A stretch of DNA of 64,000 nt from Kaistia dalseonensis. Its GTDB lineage: Bacteria > Pseudomonadota > Alphaproteobacteria > Rhizobiales > Kaistiaceae. The DNA lies in NCBI RefSeq assembly GCF_030814715.1, contig NZ_JAUSVO010000003.1, positions 248,001 through 312,000 on the forward strand. The letters run 5' to 3'. The notes under the pieces were generated by a model. The model had not been told where the DNA came from. It did no database searches and saw only the letters and a list, made by a program, of their open reading frames with translations. Positions 1 to 8,561 of the stretch are shown piece by piece. Made by a program: the position numbers and the translations under genes. Numbering within the stretch: the stretch's first letter is position 1; each line of letters starts with the position of its first letter.

Positions 1-1366
1 TGGCCGCTGTAGCGACGCCGCCCAAGGCCGCAGCGTCCTGCTGTCCCCAGTCGCAGATCGCGATCGTGCGACGATTCTTCGTCGCATAGGCCGAGACGGC
101 GTTATAGGCGGTCGTTCCATTCGGTCCGCGACCTGGCGCGCCGGCGACGAGCGGATAGACGCGCCAGTAGTTCGACGCGCTGCCGGTGTCGACCGAACCT
201 TGCTGGGAGGCCGAGCCGCCAAAGGCGGTGAAATTGTTGGCCTGCGTCGGTATGCGGTGAACGGCCGGAGATCCGCCCAGAAGGCTGGCCAACTCCGCGC
301 GCAGCAGCGACCAGCCATCCTGTTCCAGCCAGCCGATTTCCGACTGCCCCCAGAGCAGGAGGTTCGTGTCGAGCGTTTCAATCGGCCCGCCCAGCGCGCC
401 CCAGAAGGTCCCGACCTCCTTCATGATGCTGAGGATTTCATTGTCCGACAGGGCAGCGTTATAGACGATCGCCTCCTTGATCTCCGCATTGGCCGAGGCC
501 ACCGGCCCGGAGGCGCAGCCGAGCCAGAGCCGGACGCCGGTAAGAGCGCTGAACGACATGGTGTAGGAGAAGCACTTCGTCTGCCCCATGTAGCCCGTGA
601 CCTTCTGGCCTTCGAACTTCAGGGCGATCGTTCGCAGACGGTTCCACGACGTGGACCGTTCGAACATCGCGTTGATCTCATCGCGGAGGATGCAGACGCT
701 GCCATAGACGGCTTCGCCGCTGTTGATGTCGTCGGTCTCCGCAAGGCTCAGGAATTCGGAGGTCGACGCGCCAAACCCCAGCGCCGTTCCGGCCGCATTG
801 GACGCGCTGCCCGGCGTCGATGTCCCGAAGGGTGCTGCTGCGCCCCAGCCGCAGATCGCCAGCGACAGGATCACGGTGAGATTGTCCGTGGCGCCGCCGA
901 TATTGAACGGGCCCGTCGAGGCCGCGGAATTGGTCGTCAGGCCCTGCGTCTGGGCGAGCGCGCGCAGGCCGGGCGATCCGCCGACGCCCTCTGAAACGCG
1001 CTTGACCCGCTGGCCGGTCGTGGATGCGGTCGAGACGAGATTGTAGGGCCCGACCGTCGCCTGGTCATAGAGCGTCCGGCACCGAAGCTCGGTGTTCGTC
1101 GGGTTCGCCGTATAGAGCGCGTCGAGCGCGGCGCCGTTGATCAGCGCGTCCTTGCCGGCGGCGGCGAAGCCATAAGCCACATTGGTCGTGGCGACGTCGC
1201 CGCTCGCCATCAGGCAATTGCCCGCATAGCTTGGGTTGACGCGGCGCAGCGACCAGCACGCCATCGGCGCCACGGTCGCCGCGAACGGGGCCACGGGCGT
1301 AATGACGGGTGTGGAGAGGACCGTCGATGATAGCCAAAGACCGAGGCCAAGTCCGATGCCGGGCAT
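1..1366 (-). CDS. Tail spike/receptor-binding protein with esterase-like domain (3' end beyond window)
   Basis: The frame stays open from an ATG at 1366 to position 1, giving at least 455 residues with the C-terminus cut by the window edge. The ATG lies 3 bases past the stop of the preceding gene. Residues about 25-110 resemble the arabinofuranosidase-like module of phage tail proteins (WSLRRVNPSYAG, then RTLYDQA). A beta-rich LamG-like stretch follows. Around residue 340 there is LLLWGQSEIGW and near the cut end CDWGQQDA; these resemble the GQS and QGExDA blocks of sialate O-acetylesterase (SASA, SGNH-type) domains. I infer a receptor-binding spike that modifies surface polysaccharide. It lies at the distal end of the tail operon, where host-range proteins usually are. 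The esterase assignment rests on motif recall. Confidence 0.6.
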   Translation of the reverse strand, partial: MPGIGLGLGLWLSSTVLSTPVITPVAPFAATVAPMACWSLRRVNPSYAGNCLMASGDVATTNVAYGFAAAGKDALINGAALDALYTANPTNTELRCRTLYDQATVGPYNLVSTASTTGQRVKRVSEGVGGSPGLRALAQTQGLTTNSAASTGPFNIGGATDNLTVILSLAICGWGAAAPFGTSTPGSASNAAGTALGFGASTSEFLSLAETDDINSGEAVYGSVCILRDEINAMFERSTSWNRLRTIALKFEGQKVTGYMGQTKCFSYTMSFSALTGVRLWLGCASGPVASANAEIKEAIVYNAALSDNEILSIMKEVGTFWGALGGPIETLDTNLLLWGQSEIGWLEQDGWSLLRAELASLLGGSPAVHRIPTQANNFTAFGGSASQQGSVDTGSASNYWRVYPLVAGAPGRGPNGTTAYNAVSAYATKNRRTIAICDWGQQDAAALGGVATAA

Positions 1367-1369
1367 GGT

Positions 1370-1633
1370 TCAGTACAGCGCGATCAGAGTGCCGGAATAG
1401 CCGGCCGCCAAAATGCGAACTGGCTGGATATCCACGATTGCTCCGGCCGGGATCGTACATGGCACTTCCGTGCCGGTCTCGTCGCGCATCGTCGCCATTG
1501 CGGCAACCGAACAATAGAGCGCTCGTGGGCGGATCGGCAGATCGGCGCTATCGGAGGGCACAACAAGATAGAACCGGCGTGCCGGACCAATGAGGCCCGA
1601 CTGGTACTCTTTTGTCGGATCGATTTGGGGCAT
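1370..1633 (-). CDS. Small conserved phage tail-region protein, function unknown
   Basis: An 87-residue protein with no signal peptide or membrane segment. The sequence (MPQIDPTKEYQ at the start, then CTIPAGAIVDIQPVRI) resembles small proteins that accompany tail spikes in Rhizobiales prophages, with a beta-rich composition suggesting a structural or adaptor role. Its stop almost touches the start of the spike gene (3 bases apart), so the two are translationally linked. No catalytic motif is visible. Confidence 0.6.
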   Translation of the reverse strand: MPQIDPTKEYQSGLIGPARRFYLVVPSDSADLPIRPRALYCSVAAMATMRDETGTEVPCTIPAGAIVDIQPVRILAAGYSGTLIALY

Positions 1634-1706
1634 GGATCGTGCTCCTGCAATGCGTCATGGCCCCGCGCATCGGCAGGGTCGTCCGGAATGATGGGCGGCT
1701 AGTGGC

Positions 1707-1835
1707 CTACTTGCCGTAGGCCTGCCCGACGCCCTGAGCCAGTTCGCCCCAATAGGGCGCATTGCGGCCCTCTTGCGGTGGCGTGGCGCAAGCCGCGAGG
1801 GCAAAGACGGCGAGGAAGAGAGTGATGCGGATCAT
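1707..1835 (-). CDS. Small lipoprotein (possible spanin-type lysis protein)
   Basis: A 42-residue product starting at ATG 1835, overlapping the preceding stop by 4 bases. The N-terminus MIRITLFLAVFALAAC is a lipoprotein signal with the cysteine at residue 16. The mature part is about 27 residues and begins CATPPQEG. A small phage outer-membrane lipoprotein directly after a membrane protein recalls i-spanin/o-spanin pairs. The upstream partner lacks an obvious periplasmic coiled coil, however, so the lysis role is only a possibility. Confidence 0.55.
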   Translation of the reverse strand: MIRITLFLAVFALAACATPPQEGRNAPYWGELAQGVGQAYGK

Positions 1836-2269
1836 GCCTTGGTCCTCCGCAATGCGATGCCGGGCCGGGCCTGGAGCGCATCGCTCCCGCGCCAGCCGAA
1901 ATAGCCTTCCCACTTCGGGCCTCGGAACGCGGCATAGGGCCGGAGGTCATAAAGCGCGAACATGTGGCCCGGCGTCTTGCGAGGCCATTGCCGCGTCACC
2001 ACGGCGCCGGGCTCGTCACTGACCCAGATCGATTTGACATGGTCGACGTTGAGGACGTGCCACACGAGATTGTGGAACGGGTTCCGGATCCACCACGCGA
2101 CGGCAAGGGTCCAGCGGCGCCGAGCCCACCATTTATGGGCATTCGCCACCTCCCAGCCGGGATCGCCGTAGAGGCCGTCATCATCGTTGCCGAAGATAGC
2201 CCATCGCCATGAGGGGATGACCACGCAGAGGATGGCGAGCGCCGCCAGAACACAAAGGATGATGATCAT
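1832..2269 (-). CDS. Single-pass inner-membrane phage protein, function unknown
   Basis: A 145-residue protein whose ATG at 2269 overlaps the preceding stop (TGATG). Residues 1-20 (MIIILCVLAALAILCVVIPS) form one membrane segment. The rest is Trp- and Arg-rich with WWIRNPFHNLVWHV, a pattern I recall from small membrane proteins near phage tail-fibre genes. It could belong to the lysis cassette together with the lipoprotein downstream. No holin or endolysin signature is visible. Confidence 0.55.
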   Translation of the reverse strand: MIIILCVLAALAILCVVIPSWRWAIFGNDDDGLYGDPGWEVANAHKWWARRRWTLAVAWWIRNPFHNLVWHVLNVDHVKSIWVSDEPGAVVTRQWPRKTPGHMFALYDLRPYAAFRGPKWEGYFGWRGSDALQARPGIALRRTKA

Positions 2270-2793
2270 CAGGACGGCCAAGCCGCGGCGTCGATTTCAG
2301 CGATCGTCGTGATGGTGCCGGCATCGATATCCGCCTGCACCACCTTGAGAGCCGAGAAACACGCCTGCACGTGCCGGCCGACTGCGATGCCGATCGCCTT
2401 CATGGTCGCGGCCGGGACTTCAATCCAGACGCCAGGCTGTGCCTCCCAATCGATCGTGGCGAGGTCCGGGTCGCTGATGGCGAGGAGCGCCGCTCCGGAG
2501 ACCCGGTTCTGCGATTTCTCGTCCGTGCGGATGTCGACGCCATCGACCATGACCCCGCCGGTCTCGACCTGCCAGCGTTTTGCCGCTGCATAGGCCTTGA
2601 GTTCACTCGTGCTCGGCACTGGAGCCGTCGGCGCGGCGAAGGAGCCGCCGTCATATGACCAGCCCTCGGCGACGTCGTCCCCGCATTCAATCAGAGTTTC
2701 GACGATCGCCGCGCTGAACCGTTCCACGATCGGCACGCCGATGTCAGGGATAATCTCGACAACGGCGCCAGACTGGATACGTGCAAACTGCAT
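2269..2793 (-). CDS. DUF4376-type tail-fibre assembly protein
   Basis: A 174-residue protein. The C-terminal two thirds (ELKAYAAAKRWQVETGGV, then ALLAISDPDL, then ADIDAGTITTIAEID) follow the DUF4376 pattern of proteins encoded next to tail fibres, probably assembly factors or fibre-tip proteins. It starts 10 bases after the fibre gene and runs into the membrane-protein gene with an overlapping stop and start. Confidence 0.7.
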   Translation of the reverse strand: MQFARIQSGAVVEIIPDIGVPIVERFSAAIVETLIECGDDVAEGWSYDGGSFAAPTAPVPSTSELKAYAAAKRWQVETGGVMVDGVDIRTDEKSQNRVSGAALLAISDPDLATIDWEAQPGVWIEVPAATMKAIGIAVGRHVQACFSALKVVQADIDAGTITTIAEIDAAAWPS

Positions 2794-2803
2794 GATGCGG
2801 CTC

Positions 2804-4066
2804 CTACCAGCTCACGATGATTTGGCCGGCAGTGCCAGCACCGCCAATGTTTCCGCTCGCCGCCGCGCCGCTACCGCCGCCACCAGGGGCTTGCCCCGGA
2901 TATCCGGCAGTACCGATCGTACCGAGCGTGATCCCGCCGCCACCGCCCGCCGCCGGGCCGCCGGCCCCGCCGACGTTGCCAGTGCCGCAGTTGAAACCAG
3001 TCCAGCCACCAACGCCCGTGAGATTGAGATCGCCGCCAGACCCCACCCCAGGAGATGCAGTCGGCGTCGGGAAGTTGTTCGACGCGCCAAGACCGCCCTG
3101 CCCACCCGTGGCGGAAATCGTACCAAACGACGACGTGCCACCGTTGCCACCGGGAAGGCCCGTCGATCCGTTGTAGGACCCGGCGGCCCCGGCCGCGCCA
3201 ACCGTGTAGGAGATCGACGCGCCTGGTGTCGTGCTCAACCAGCCCTCAGAGTATCCGCCGCCACTTCCACCGCAGGCGCCCATATTGGTCGGGGACGTTG
3301 CAAATGCGCCGCCGCCGCCACCCCCGGCGCCCCAGACGCGTACGAAAATCTTGTAGACACCGGCGGGCACCGTGAATGAGCCAGAGCCGGGCGTTGCGGT
3401 GAACAAGGACCCGCCCGGCGACCTGTTCGTGAGGCCAGCAAGCGAGAATGATGTGCCATTGTAGATCAGCAGGGCTGGAGCCCCTGCCGTCAGGTCTCCC
3501 GCAGTCAATGCGATACCGGACGGTTTCACGATCGATTTGGCGCCAAGGCCGTTGACGTTGATCGTCGCGGCTCCAGTGTTCGTGGTGCCGATAATGACCG
3601 GGATGATCATCCCGCTCGTATAGGCTGTTGGGGCCGGAGCGAGCGTCAGGGTCAGAGCGTTAGCGGTGCCGCCAGCGATTGCGGAGCGCCACGTTCCAGC
3701 CTGAACCGCAGCCGCCAACTTGGCCGGATCGACGGCCTTGCCAGTGATGGTTCCAGCCGTGACCTCGGCGAGCGTGGCGAACGGCGTCGCACCACTTGCA
3801 ATCAGCACTCCAAGAGCGCTGATGAAGTTGTTCTTCAGTGCGGTAACGTCCGCATTGTCGAGCGCGTCGTAACCTTCCTGAACAATGAAGGCCGCAATCG
3901 CCGCCGCCATATTGGCCGCCTGGCGCTGTGCCTTGTTGTAGAGCAGGGACGACGCCGTACCCGCAACAACGCCGCCGGTGCGCGCGCTCGACCCGGCATA
4001 GGTCGCCTGGTCCATGACATTGGGGCTCGTGCCGCTGGCCCACGGCAAGAAATCATTCGTTGGCAT
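2804..4066 (-). CDS. Tail fibre with glycine-rich tip
   Basis: A 420-residue fibre. The N-terminus has the PWASGTSPNVMDQATYAG form of baseplate-attachment regions, followed by an alpha-helical segment and repeated short beta segments. The last ~190 residues are a glycine-rich domain (runs such as GAGGGGGGAF and GGGGGITLG), typical of receptor-binding tips built from polyglycine helices. It lies between the DUF2612 baseplate gene and the DUF4376 gene. Glycine-rich tips are often the fast-evolving host-range part of a fibre. Confidence 0.8.
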   Translation of the reverse strand: MPTNDFLPWASGTSPNVMDQATYAGSSARTGGVVAGTASSLLYNKAQRQAANMAAAIAAFIVQEGYDALDNADVTALKNNFISALGVLIASGATPFATLAEVTAGTITGKAVDPAKLAAAVQAGTWRSAIAGGTANALTLTLAPAPTAYTSGMIIPVIIGTTNTGAATINVNGLGAKSIVKPSGIALTAGDLTAGAPALLIYNGTSFSLAGLTNRSPGGSLFTATPGSGSFTVPAGVYKIFVRVWGAGGGGGGAFATSPTNMGACGGSGGGYSEGWLSTTPGASISYTVGAAGAAGSYNGSTGLPGGNGGTSSFGTISATGGQGGLGASNNFPTPTASPGVGSGGDLNLTGVGGWTGFNCGTGNVGGAGGPAAGGGGGITLGTIGTAGYPGQAPGGGGSGAAASGNIGGAGTAGQIIVSW

Positions 4067-4085
4067 ATGATGCTCCGGTGAAGGG

Positions 4086-4787
4086 CTACGGCACTAGGTC
4101 GTGCGTCAGCGCGTATTCCGGGGAGACGGCCCAAGCGGCCTCATCCCATCCGGCGATCGGGACACCGTCCTCAGACGGGACATCGAACCCGAAAATCGGG
4201 TCTCCCATGACAGAGGTCAGGTAATAGTTGACCTTGACGCCGGCCGGCTTGAGCGGGATGTACCCGCCGATCAGGATCGACAGAAACAGCGCGGACGGGA
4301 TGACGCCGGCAATGCCAACCGTCATCGTCATGTCCTGCGGGTCTTCGACGAAGACGATCGTGCCGGTATCGGCAAAGATGTAATCGAGCGCGTTCTGAGC
4401 GCCGTCGACCGTGCCGTCCCAAGAATTCGCGGCGATCTTGGCACGGAGAAGAAGCCGGTAGGTCTCGTCATCGAGCCGCGTCAGGCCCGTCGTGGAGTCG
4501 TACGGACCCTTCCAGACGCCCTGCTCCCAGCCGAGGCCGGCTGTGTCCCACGAGAACCAGACGTTATCGAGCGGCGTGCTGATGTATCGGTTGCGCCCAA
4601 TCCATTCGCCGTCAACGTCGAGTTGGGCCCCGATCGAGACATCGAGGTCAAACGCCTCAACGATGCTCCGGATCATGTCCTGTTGAGCGACGGAGGCATC
4701 CGCGCTGACTTCGATCGTCGCGGTGAACTTCGGCTTCCCGCGATGGTAGGACGTGATCAGTCCGACATAGTCTTCAGACGTCGCCAT
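4086..4787 (-). CDS. DUF2612 baseplate protein (P2 I-like position)
   Basis: A 233-residue protein of the DUF2612 type. Diagnostic parts are the N-terminal YVGLITSYHRGKPKF, the central LGAQLD/GEWIGRNR region with a W-rich segment, and the AGVIPSALFLSILIGGYIPLKPAGV block. This family occupies the place of P2 gpI at the baseplate edge and connects the J protein to the fibres. Its ATG overlaps the J stop by one base. Confidence 0.8.
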   Translation of the reverse strand: MATSEDYVGLITSYHRGKPKFTATIEVSADASVAQQDMIRSIVEAFDLDVSIGAQLDVDGEWIGRNRYISTPLDNVWFSWDTAGLGWEQGVWKGPYDSTTGLTRLDDETYRLLLRAKIAANSWDGTVDGAQNALDYIFADTGTIVFVEDPQDMTMTVGIAGVIPSALFLSILIGGYIPLKPAGVKVNYYLTSVMGDPIFGFDVPSEDGVPIAGWDEAAWAVSPEYALTHDLVP

Positions 4788-5956
4788 TACGTCACCACGA
4801 GCGTCACATCGGCCGGGTCACAGATCGCGGCTTCGTTGAAGGCCAGGACCAGATCGGCGGTGCCGAGCACGTCGCCATCAAAGGCGATCGTCAGGGCGGT
4901 GATGTTGTATTTCGTGCCGTCGGCCGCGCCATTGAGGTTGGCCGGCAGATAGAGGCGGTGCAGGTAGACATCCCCGCCAATGGCGAGCGCCGTGATGTAG
5001 TCCGCCACGGCTGCCGCGATTTCGTCGCCGATCCCGGACGTGTAGCCGATCATGGATGTGAGAGCGATGCGAACCTTGACGCGCTTCGCCGTCGGCCGGA
5101 AGAACCGGATCGTGTGCGCCAGACCATACCGGTCGACGACAGTTTGCGCCGTCGTCCCATAGGTATAGGCGCCGGGCGTCTTCTTGGCCGCAATGGCATT
5201 GGCGATCAGTTGAGCGTCACCGCCTTCAACCACCATCGAAATGGAGTGCGCCGGCACACCATCGCCGTCGGTGACATCCGTGTCGTTCTCATAGGGTGCA
5301 TAGCGCGTGACGCCCTCGATCGTCGCCACGGCGCCCGTGATGCCCTCCAAGACGGTCAAGGACGGCAATGCGGTCGATACACGCTGCCGGCGCCGCAAAT
5401 CTGCGTCTTTCTCGACAGGAGCGCCCGGATCGGCCGCTAGAACATTGGTGACGGTCTGCCATCCGCGCGTCGGCGTCGCGATCGTCGTGATGGTGCCAGA
5501 CGCTGCCGTGATCGCCCCTGCGTCCTCAGCCGTCGCGGTCACAACGATTTCGCCGCCTGGGGGGACCGTTACGGAGGCCGGCAGGAACCAGCGGTTCGTC
5601 CCATCAGAGGCGATGCCGGACGTGATGATCGTCCCGGCCTGCCCCACAATGGTCAGGTCGACCATGGAATTGGTCGGGATGGCGCGAGAAATGCCGTTCA
5701 ACTTGACATTGCTCGATAGGCCGGCGCCCTGCCCCGTGGATGGCGAGAACGAATTGTAGACCGCCGCGGCCATCGTGCAGGCGTCGTAATGACCGAGCGC
5801 GAGGATCGCCACCCACTGGCCGTCCTGCGTATCGTTGCCGAGGTCGACGTCGCTGCCGTAGATGGTGCGGAATTCGGTCTGGAAATAGGCCAGAACGCTG
5901 TCGTATGACGGCACGTGGATGCCGGTTTCATCGATCGTGCAAACCGGAGCGGCCAT
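4787..5956 (-). CDS. Baseplate J/gp47-family protein
   Basis: A 389-residue baseplate wedge protein. The start (CTIDETGIHVPSYDSVLAYF) and the following FRTIYGSDVDL belong to the J/gp47 family, which forms the wedge arms of contractile tails. The TSGIGDEIAAAVADYI region and the C-terminal AALTIAFDG region also fit. It abuts the gp25-like gene upstream and the DUF2612 gene downstream, the usual order in Pam3/Mu-like baseplate operons. Confidence 0.88.
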   Translation of the reverse strand: MAAPVCTIDETGIHVPSYDSVLAYFQTEFRTIYGSDVDLGNDTQDGQWVAILALGHYDACTMAAAVYNSFSPSTGQGAGLSSNVKLNGISRAIPTNSMVDLTIVGQAGTIITSGIASDGTNRWFLPASVTVPPGGEIVVTATAEDAGAITAASGTITTIATPTRGWQTVTNVLAADPGAPVEKDADLRRRQRVSTALPSLTVLEGITGAVATIEGVTRYAPYENDTDVTDGDGVPAHSISMVVEGGDAQLIANAIAAKKTPGAYTYGTTAQTVVDRYGLAHTIRFFRPTAKRVKVRIALTSMIGYTSGIGDEIAAAVADYITALAIGGDVYLHRLYLPANLNGAADGTKYNITALTIAFDGDVLGTADLVLAFNEAAICDPADVTLVVT

Positions 5957-6309
5957 CAGAAAGTCCCCGTGACGACGGTTTGCCCATAGACGGTCGTGAT
6001 GGTGGACGCGACCTTGAATTCCCGCGTTTCGCGGTTCAGGTTGCTGTCATAGGCATCGATTGACACGACGCCCTGGGTGCCAAGAATGCGTGCGCGAATA
6101 ACCGGGTCGCGCGTGTCGCCGGTATACTTCCCGAGCACCTGCGTCTTCCACGCAGTGCCATCGGTGATGTCGAGAAAGAATTCGCCCTCGAACAGATAGA
6201 GTCGCGACATGACGGCATGAGCCGGGGCCTCCGGAACGTCGCGCCAATAGTCGCGCTGCCCATTGCCGAAGAGCATGTCTCCGTTCTCGTCAACCTTGCG
6301 ATATCTCAA
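5956..6309 (-). CDS. gp25/W-like baseplate wedge protein
   Basis: A 117-residue protein with MRYRKVDENGDMLFGNG at the start and RIRARILGTQGVVSID in the middle. Length, position between spike and J genes, and the ARILGTQGV segment indicate the wedge initiator equivalent to T4 gp25 or P2 W. It overlaps both neighbours by 1-4 bases. Confidence 0.72.
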   Translation of the reverse strand: MRYRKVDENGDMLFGNGQRDYWRDVPEAPAHAVMSRLYLFEGEFFLDITDGTAWKTQVLGKYTGDTRDPVIRARILGTQGVVSIDAYDSNLNRETREFKVASTITTVYGQTVVTGTF

Positions 6310-6968
6310 GAGACCGGCCCGCCTGTGTTGTCGCCGCCCGTCGTGACGCCGGTATGCTTGTGGGTCTTGAGGCTGATCCCGTTCAGGACGATGTCGCCCG
6401 TGACGTTGATCGTGCCGGTGTAGTTGACGTCCGAAGCCGCCGCGATGTTGATCGCGCCGGGCGTGTTGATGTCCATTTGCCCGTTTGGCTTCAGCGCTAT
6501 CGACGCCAATCCGTCATCGGAGCGAAGCTGCACCGCGTCCGACGACATGCCCGAAAGCGCTTTTGGATTGCTGCGGAACCCGACCATCACGAATGCATCG
6601 GATAGGTCGTGCATCCGGCGCGCGTTCTGCTGTTGCTCCCCACCGGACTGTTGCCAGCTATCTGTGGGACGCGAGGCGATGATCGCCAGCGCTTCATCAC
6701 CGGCTTTCACCGGGAACGTCAGCGATACGCCGCCGCCGCCTGGGAAGTGCAGCGGGGCATCGGGGAGGACCGGCAGAGATTGCCATTCCTGCGACCCGTC
6801 CGGTTTACGCACCGCGACCTTCTGCGTGGGCTGCACGGAGCATGTCTGCTTGCCGTAATCGACGCTGACGATGGTACAGGGGACGGCGGTCCACATGCCG
6901 GCCTGGAGCCCCCGGCCGGCTGCGTCTTGCTGCTCTGTCGGGTCGGCGAACCGCTGGCGAAGATCCAT
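6306..6968 (-). CDS. Gp138-family baseplate spike (membrane-puncturing tip)
   Basis: A 220-residue spike. The N-terminal OB-fold region (WTAVPCTIVSVDYGKQTCSV) is the Gp138/gp5-N pattern. The middle has GDEALAIIASRPTDSW. The C-terminal third (MDINTPGAINIAAASDV, then HKHTGVTTGG) looks like a triple beta-helix tip; the HKHTG histidines could bind the metal found in such tips. It sits directly after the hub gene. Confidence 0.85.
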   Translation of the reverse strand: MDLRQRFADPTEQQDAAGRGLQAGMWTAVPCTIVSVDYGKQTCSVQPTQKVAVRKPDGSQEWQSLPVLPDAPLHFPGGGGVSLTFPVKAGDEALAIIASRPTDSWQQSGGEQQQNARRMHDLSDAFVMVGFRSNPKALSGMSSDAVQLRSDDGLASIALKPNGQMDINTPGAINIAAASDVNYTGTINVTGDIVLNGISLKTHKHTGVTTGGDNTGGPVS

Positions 6969-7912
6969 TAATGGTCACTCGGGTCAAGCACGATGCCGCG
7001 CGAGGCCAAGCCGATCGGGGCAACGCCTTGCCCATCGGCCCGGATGCAGATCACGGTCGTGTAATAGGGGTTGCCTCGGGTATCGCCGGCATGGTCCACG
7101 ACCAGAACCCGATAGACGCCGTCGTCCGCCGTGCTCGGAATCATCGAATTCGCGACTTCGGCCGTATAAGCCGGGCTCAAAGCGGCCTGTTGAATGCTGG
7201 CCTGGTCGATCTTGATGCGCCGCCCCGGCTGAACCATCGGGTTCAAGAGCATCATCACCTCGATCCCGTCGATAGTTTGCGTCGGCAGGCCGATCATCCC
7301 GGTTCGGCTGTTAACCACGATCGCGTCACCGGGCGCATAGGACCCGTTCTTGATCATCTGGAACGTACCGTTCTGGATTGACCAGCTCGTATTCGTCGAC
7401 TGCGCAATGTTGCGGAGGCAGTCCCGCGCCATCCCGAAAAGCACCGTCCCGCGGGGCATTTTTGCCGAGCCGAGGTCCGCGATATAGCCGACCTTCACGC
7501 CCATGGCCTTCATCGGTTCCAGACAGGCGTCGACCTGCTGCCGGAAGGTATTGCCGGCCGCCAGTGTCTTGTTGACCACGGCGTAGTTGTGAGCCTTGCC
7601 GCCATCGGTCGCGAGGATGGTCAGGTAGGTATCGGTCGGGTTCTCGCGCCCGCTGCGGATCTGCCGGACTTCGCCCTCGAAGATCGTGCCGAAATTCTCG
7701 GCATAGCCGGCCTGGAGCGCGACCTTCGTGTATTCCTTCTTCGCCTTCGCGATCGTATTCGGTGACGGATTGGTCACCGTGATCTCTGCCCAATTGGGGG
7801 TCTGAAGATCGCCTTGCCTGACTTGGAACCTGATCCGCAACGCGGACAGGTCCATCTCCTCGCTATCATCTCCGACCGTCAGCTTGACGGCGCGAATCCA
7901 CTGCTGAGCCAT
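6968..7912 (-). CDS. Baseplate hub protein
   Basis: A 314-residue protein starting at ATG 7912, one base inside the preceding stop. A longer frame runs upstream to 8113, but that part is low-complexity and overlaps the plug gene, so I reject it. The sequence (IRFQVRQGDLQTPNWAEITVTNP, shortened here to IRFQVRQGDLQTPNW) and the GYAENFGTIFEGEVRQI region match hub proteins of the T4 gp27/Pam3 hub class, which join tail tube and spike. Confidence 0.75.
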   Translation of the reverse strand: MAQQWIRAVKLTVGDDSEEMDLSALRIRFQVRQGDLQTPNWAEITVTNPSPNTIAKAKKEYTKVALQAGYAENFGTIFEGEVRQIRSGRENPTDTYLTILATDGGKAHNYAVVNKTLAAGNTFRQQVDACLEPMKAMGVKVGYIADLGSAKMPRGTVLFGMARDCLRNIAQSTNTSWSIQNGTFQMIKNGSYAPGDAIVVNSRTGMIGLPTQTIDGIEVMMLLNPMVQPGRRIKIDQASIQQAALSPAYTAEVANSMIPSTADDGVYRVLVVDHAGDTRGNPYYTTVICIRADGQGVAPIGLASRGIVLDPSDH

Positions 7913-8226
7913 CAGTCGACCTGAAAATAGAGATGGCTGGACGTGCCCAAGTTCTCGAAGGTCGGGACCGCGTCCAGATCGGCATCCGTCGCGACGTAGA
8001 GCGCTCCGGCGAAACCGAGATAGGCATACTGTTCGAGCAGGTCGTGGCCGGTCACGAGAGGAACGCCAGCAAGAATGCTGTTGCCGTCCGTGTCCGAGAT
8101 ATTCAGGATCCAACTGCCCTCGATCGTGTCGAGATAGGCCAGCCCCAGCCGATATTGCGTTGTCCCGAGCGTGATGGAGAACGTCTGCGGCGTTGCCGAA
8201 AGCGGGATTTCATAGGTTGTGGTCAC
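7912..8226 (-). CDS. Baseplate plug protein (Pam3 gp18-like)
   Basis: A 104-residue beta-rich protein. LGTTQYRLGLAYLDTIEGSW, WILNISDTDGNSIL and GVPLVTGHDLLEQYAYL follow the family of the cyanophage Pam3 baseplate plug. The family is thought to close the tail tube near the spike. It is followed by the hub gene with a one-base overlap and is separated from the next upstream tail gene by the inserted toxin-antitoxin pair. Confidence 0.72.
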   Translation of the reverse strand: MTTTYEIPLSATPQTFSITLGTTQYRLGLAYLDTIEGSWILNISDTDGNSILAGVPLVTGHDLLEQYAYLGFAGALYVATDADLDAVPTFENLGTSSHLYFQVD

Positions 8227-8254
8227 ATTAATTCGCTTTCAGAGAACATTTCTC

Positions 8255-8287
8255 TTGCGTATAAGTTCGCTAATAGCTATAGTTAGC
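8255..8287 (+). promoter_or_regulatory. Toxin-antitoxin promoter with overlapping inverted repeat
   Basis: TTGCGT at 8255-8260 and TATAGT at 8278-8283 are separated by 17 bp, a good sigma-70 pair. The arms GCTAA (8269-8273) and TTAGC (8283-8287) form an inverted repeat over the -10 box, a likely operator for the antitoxin. The predicted start of transcription falls on or next to the toxin ATG at 8290, so the mRNA would be leaderless. Confidence 0.6.
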
Positions 8288-8289
8288 CC

Positions 8290-8544
8290 ATGAAACAGAT
8301 CGCATTCAGCAAAGACGCCCTGCGGACTCTCCGGAAAATCCCGGCGAACGTCGCCAAGACGATCCGCGCGAAAATCGATCTCTATGCCGCCAACCCCGCC
8401 GCGCTCGCCAACAACGTGACTGAGTTGAAAGGTGAGGCCGGCATCCAGCGCCTTCGCGTTGGCGACTGGCGCGTGATCTTCAGTGAGGATGGCTCCGTGA
8501 TCGCCATCATCCGAATTGCCCCGCGAGGGGAAGCATACGACTAG
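8290..8544 (+). CDS. RelE/ParE-family toxin
   Basis: An 84-residue product with the RelE-superfamily layout: MKQIAFSKDALRTL at the start, ELKGEAGIQRLRVGDWRVIF in the core and a short basic/acidic C-terminus. RLRVGDWRVIF is the most diagnostic stretch. RelE-type members cleave mRNA on the ribosome. It is the first gene of a toxin-then-antitoxin pair, 17 bases before the antitoxin, on the plus strand inside a minus-strand tail operon. It is probably an accessory gene that stabilises the prophage. Confidence 0.85.
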   Translation: MKQIAFSKDALRTLRKIPANVAKTIRAKIDLYAANPAALANNVTELKGEAGIQRLRVGDWRVIFSEDGSVIAIIRIAPRGEAYD

Positions 8545-8561
8545 GCCAAGGAGGGCCGCCC

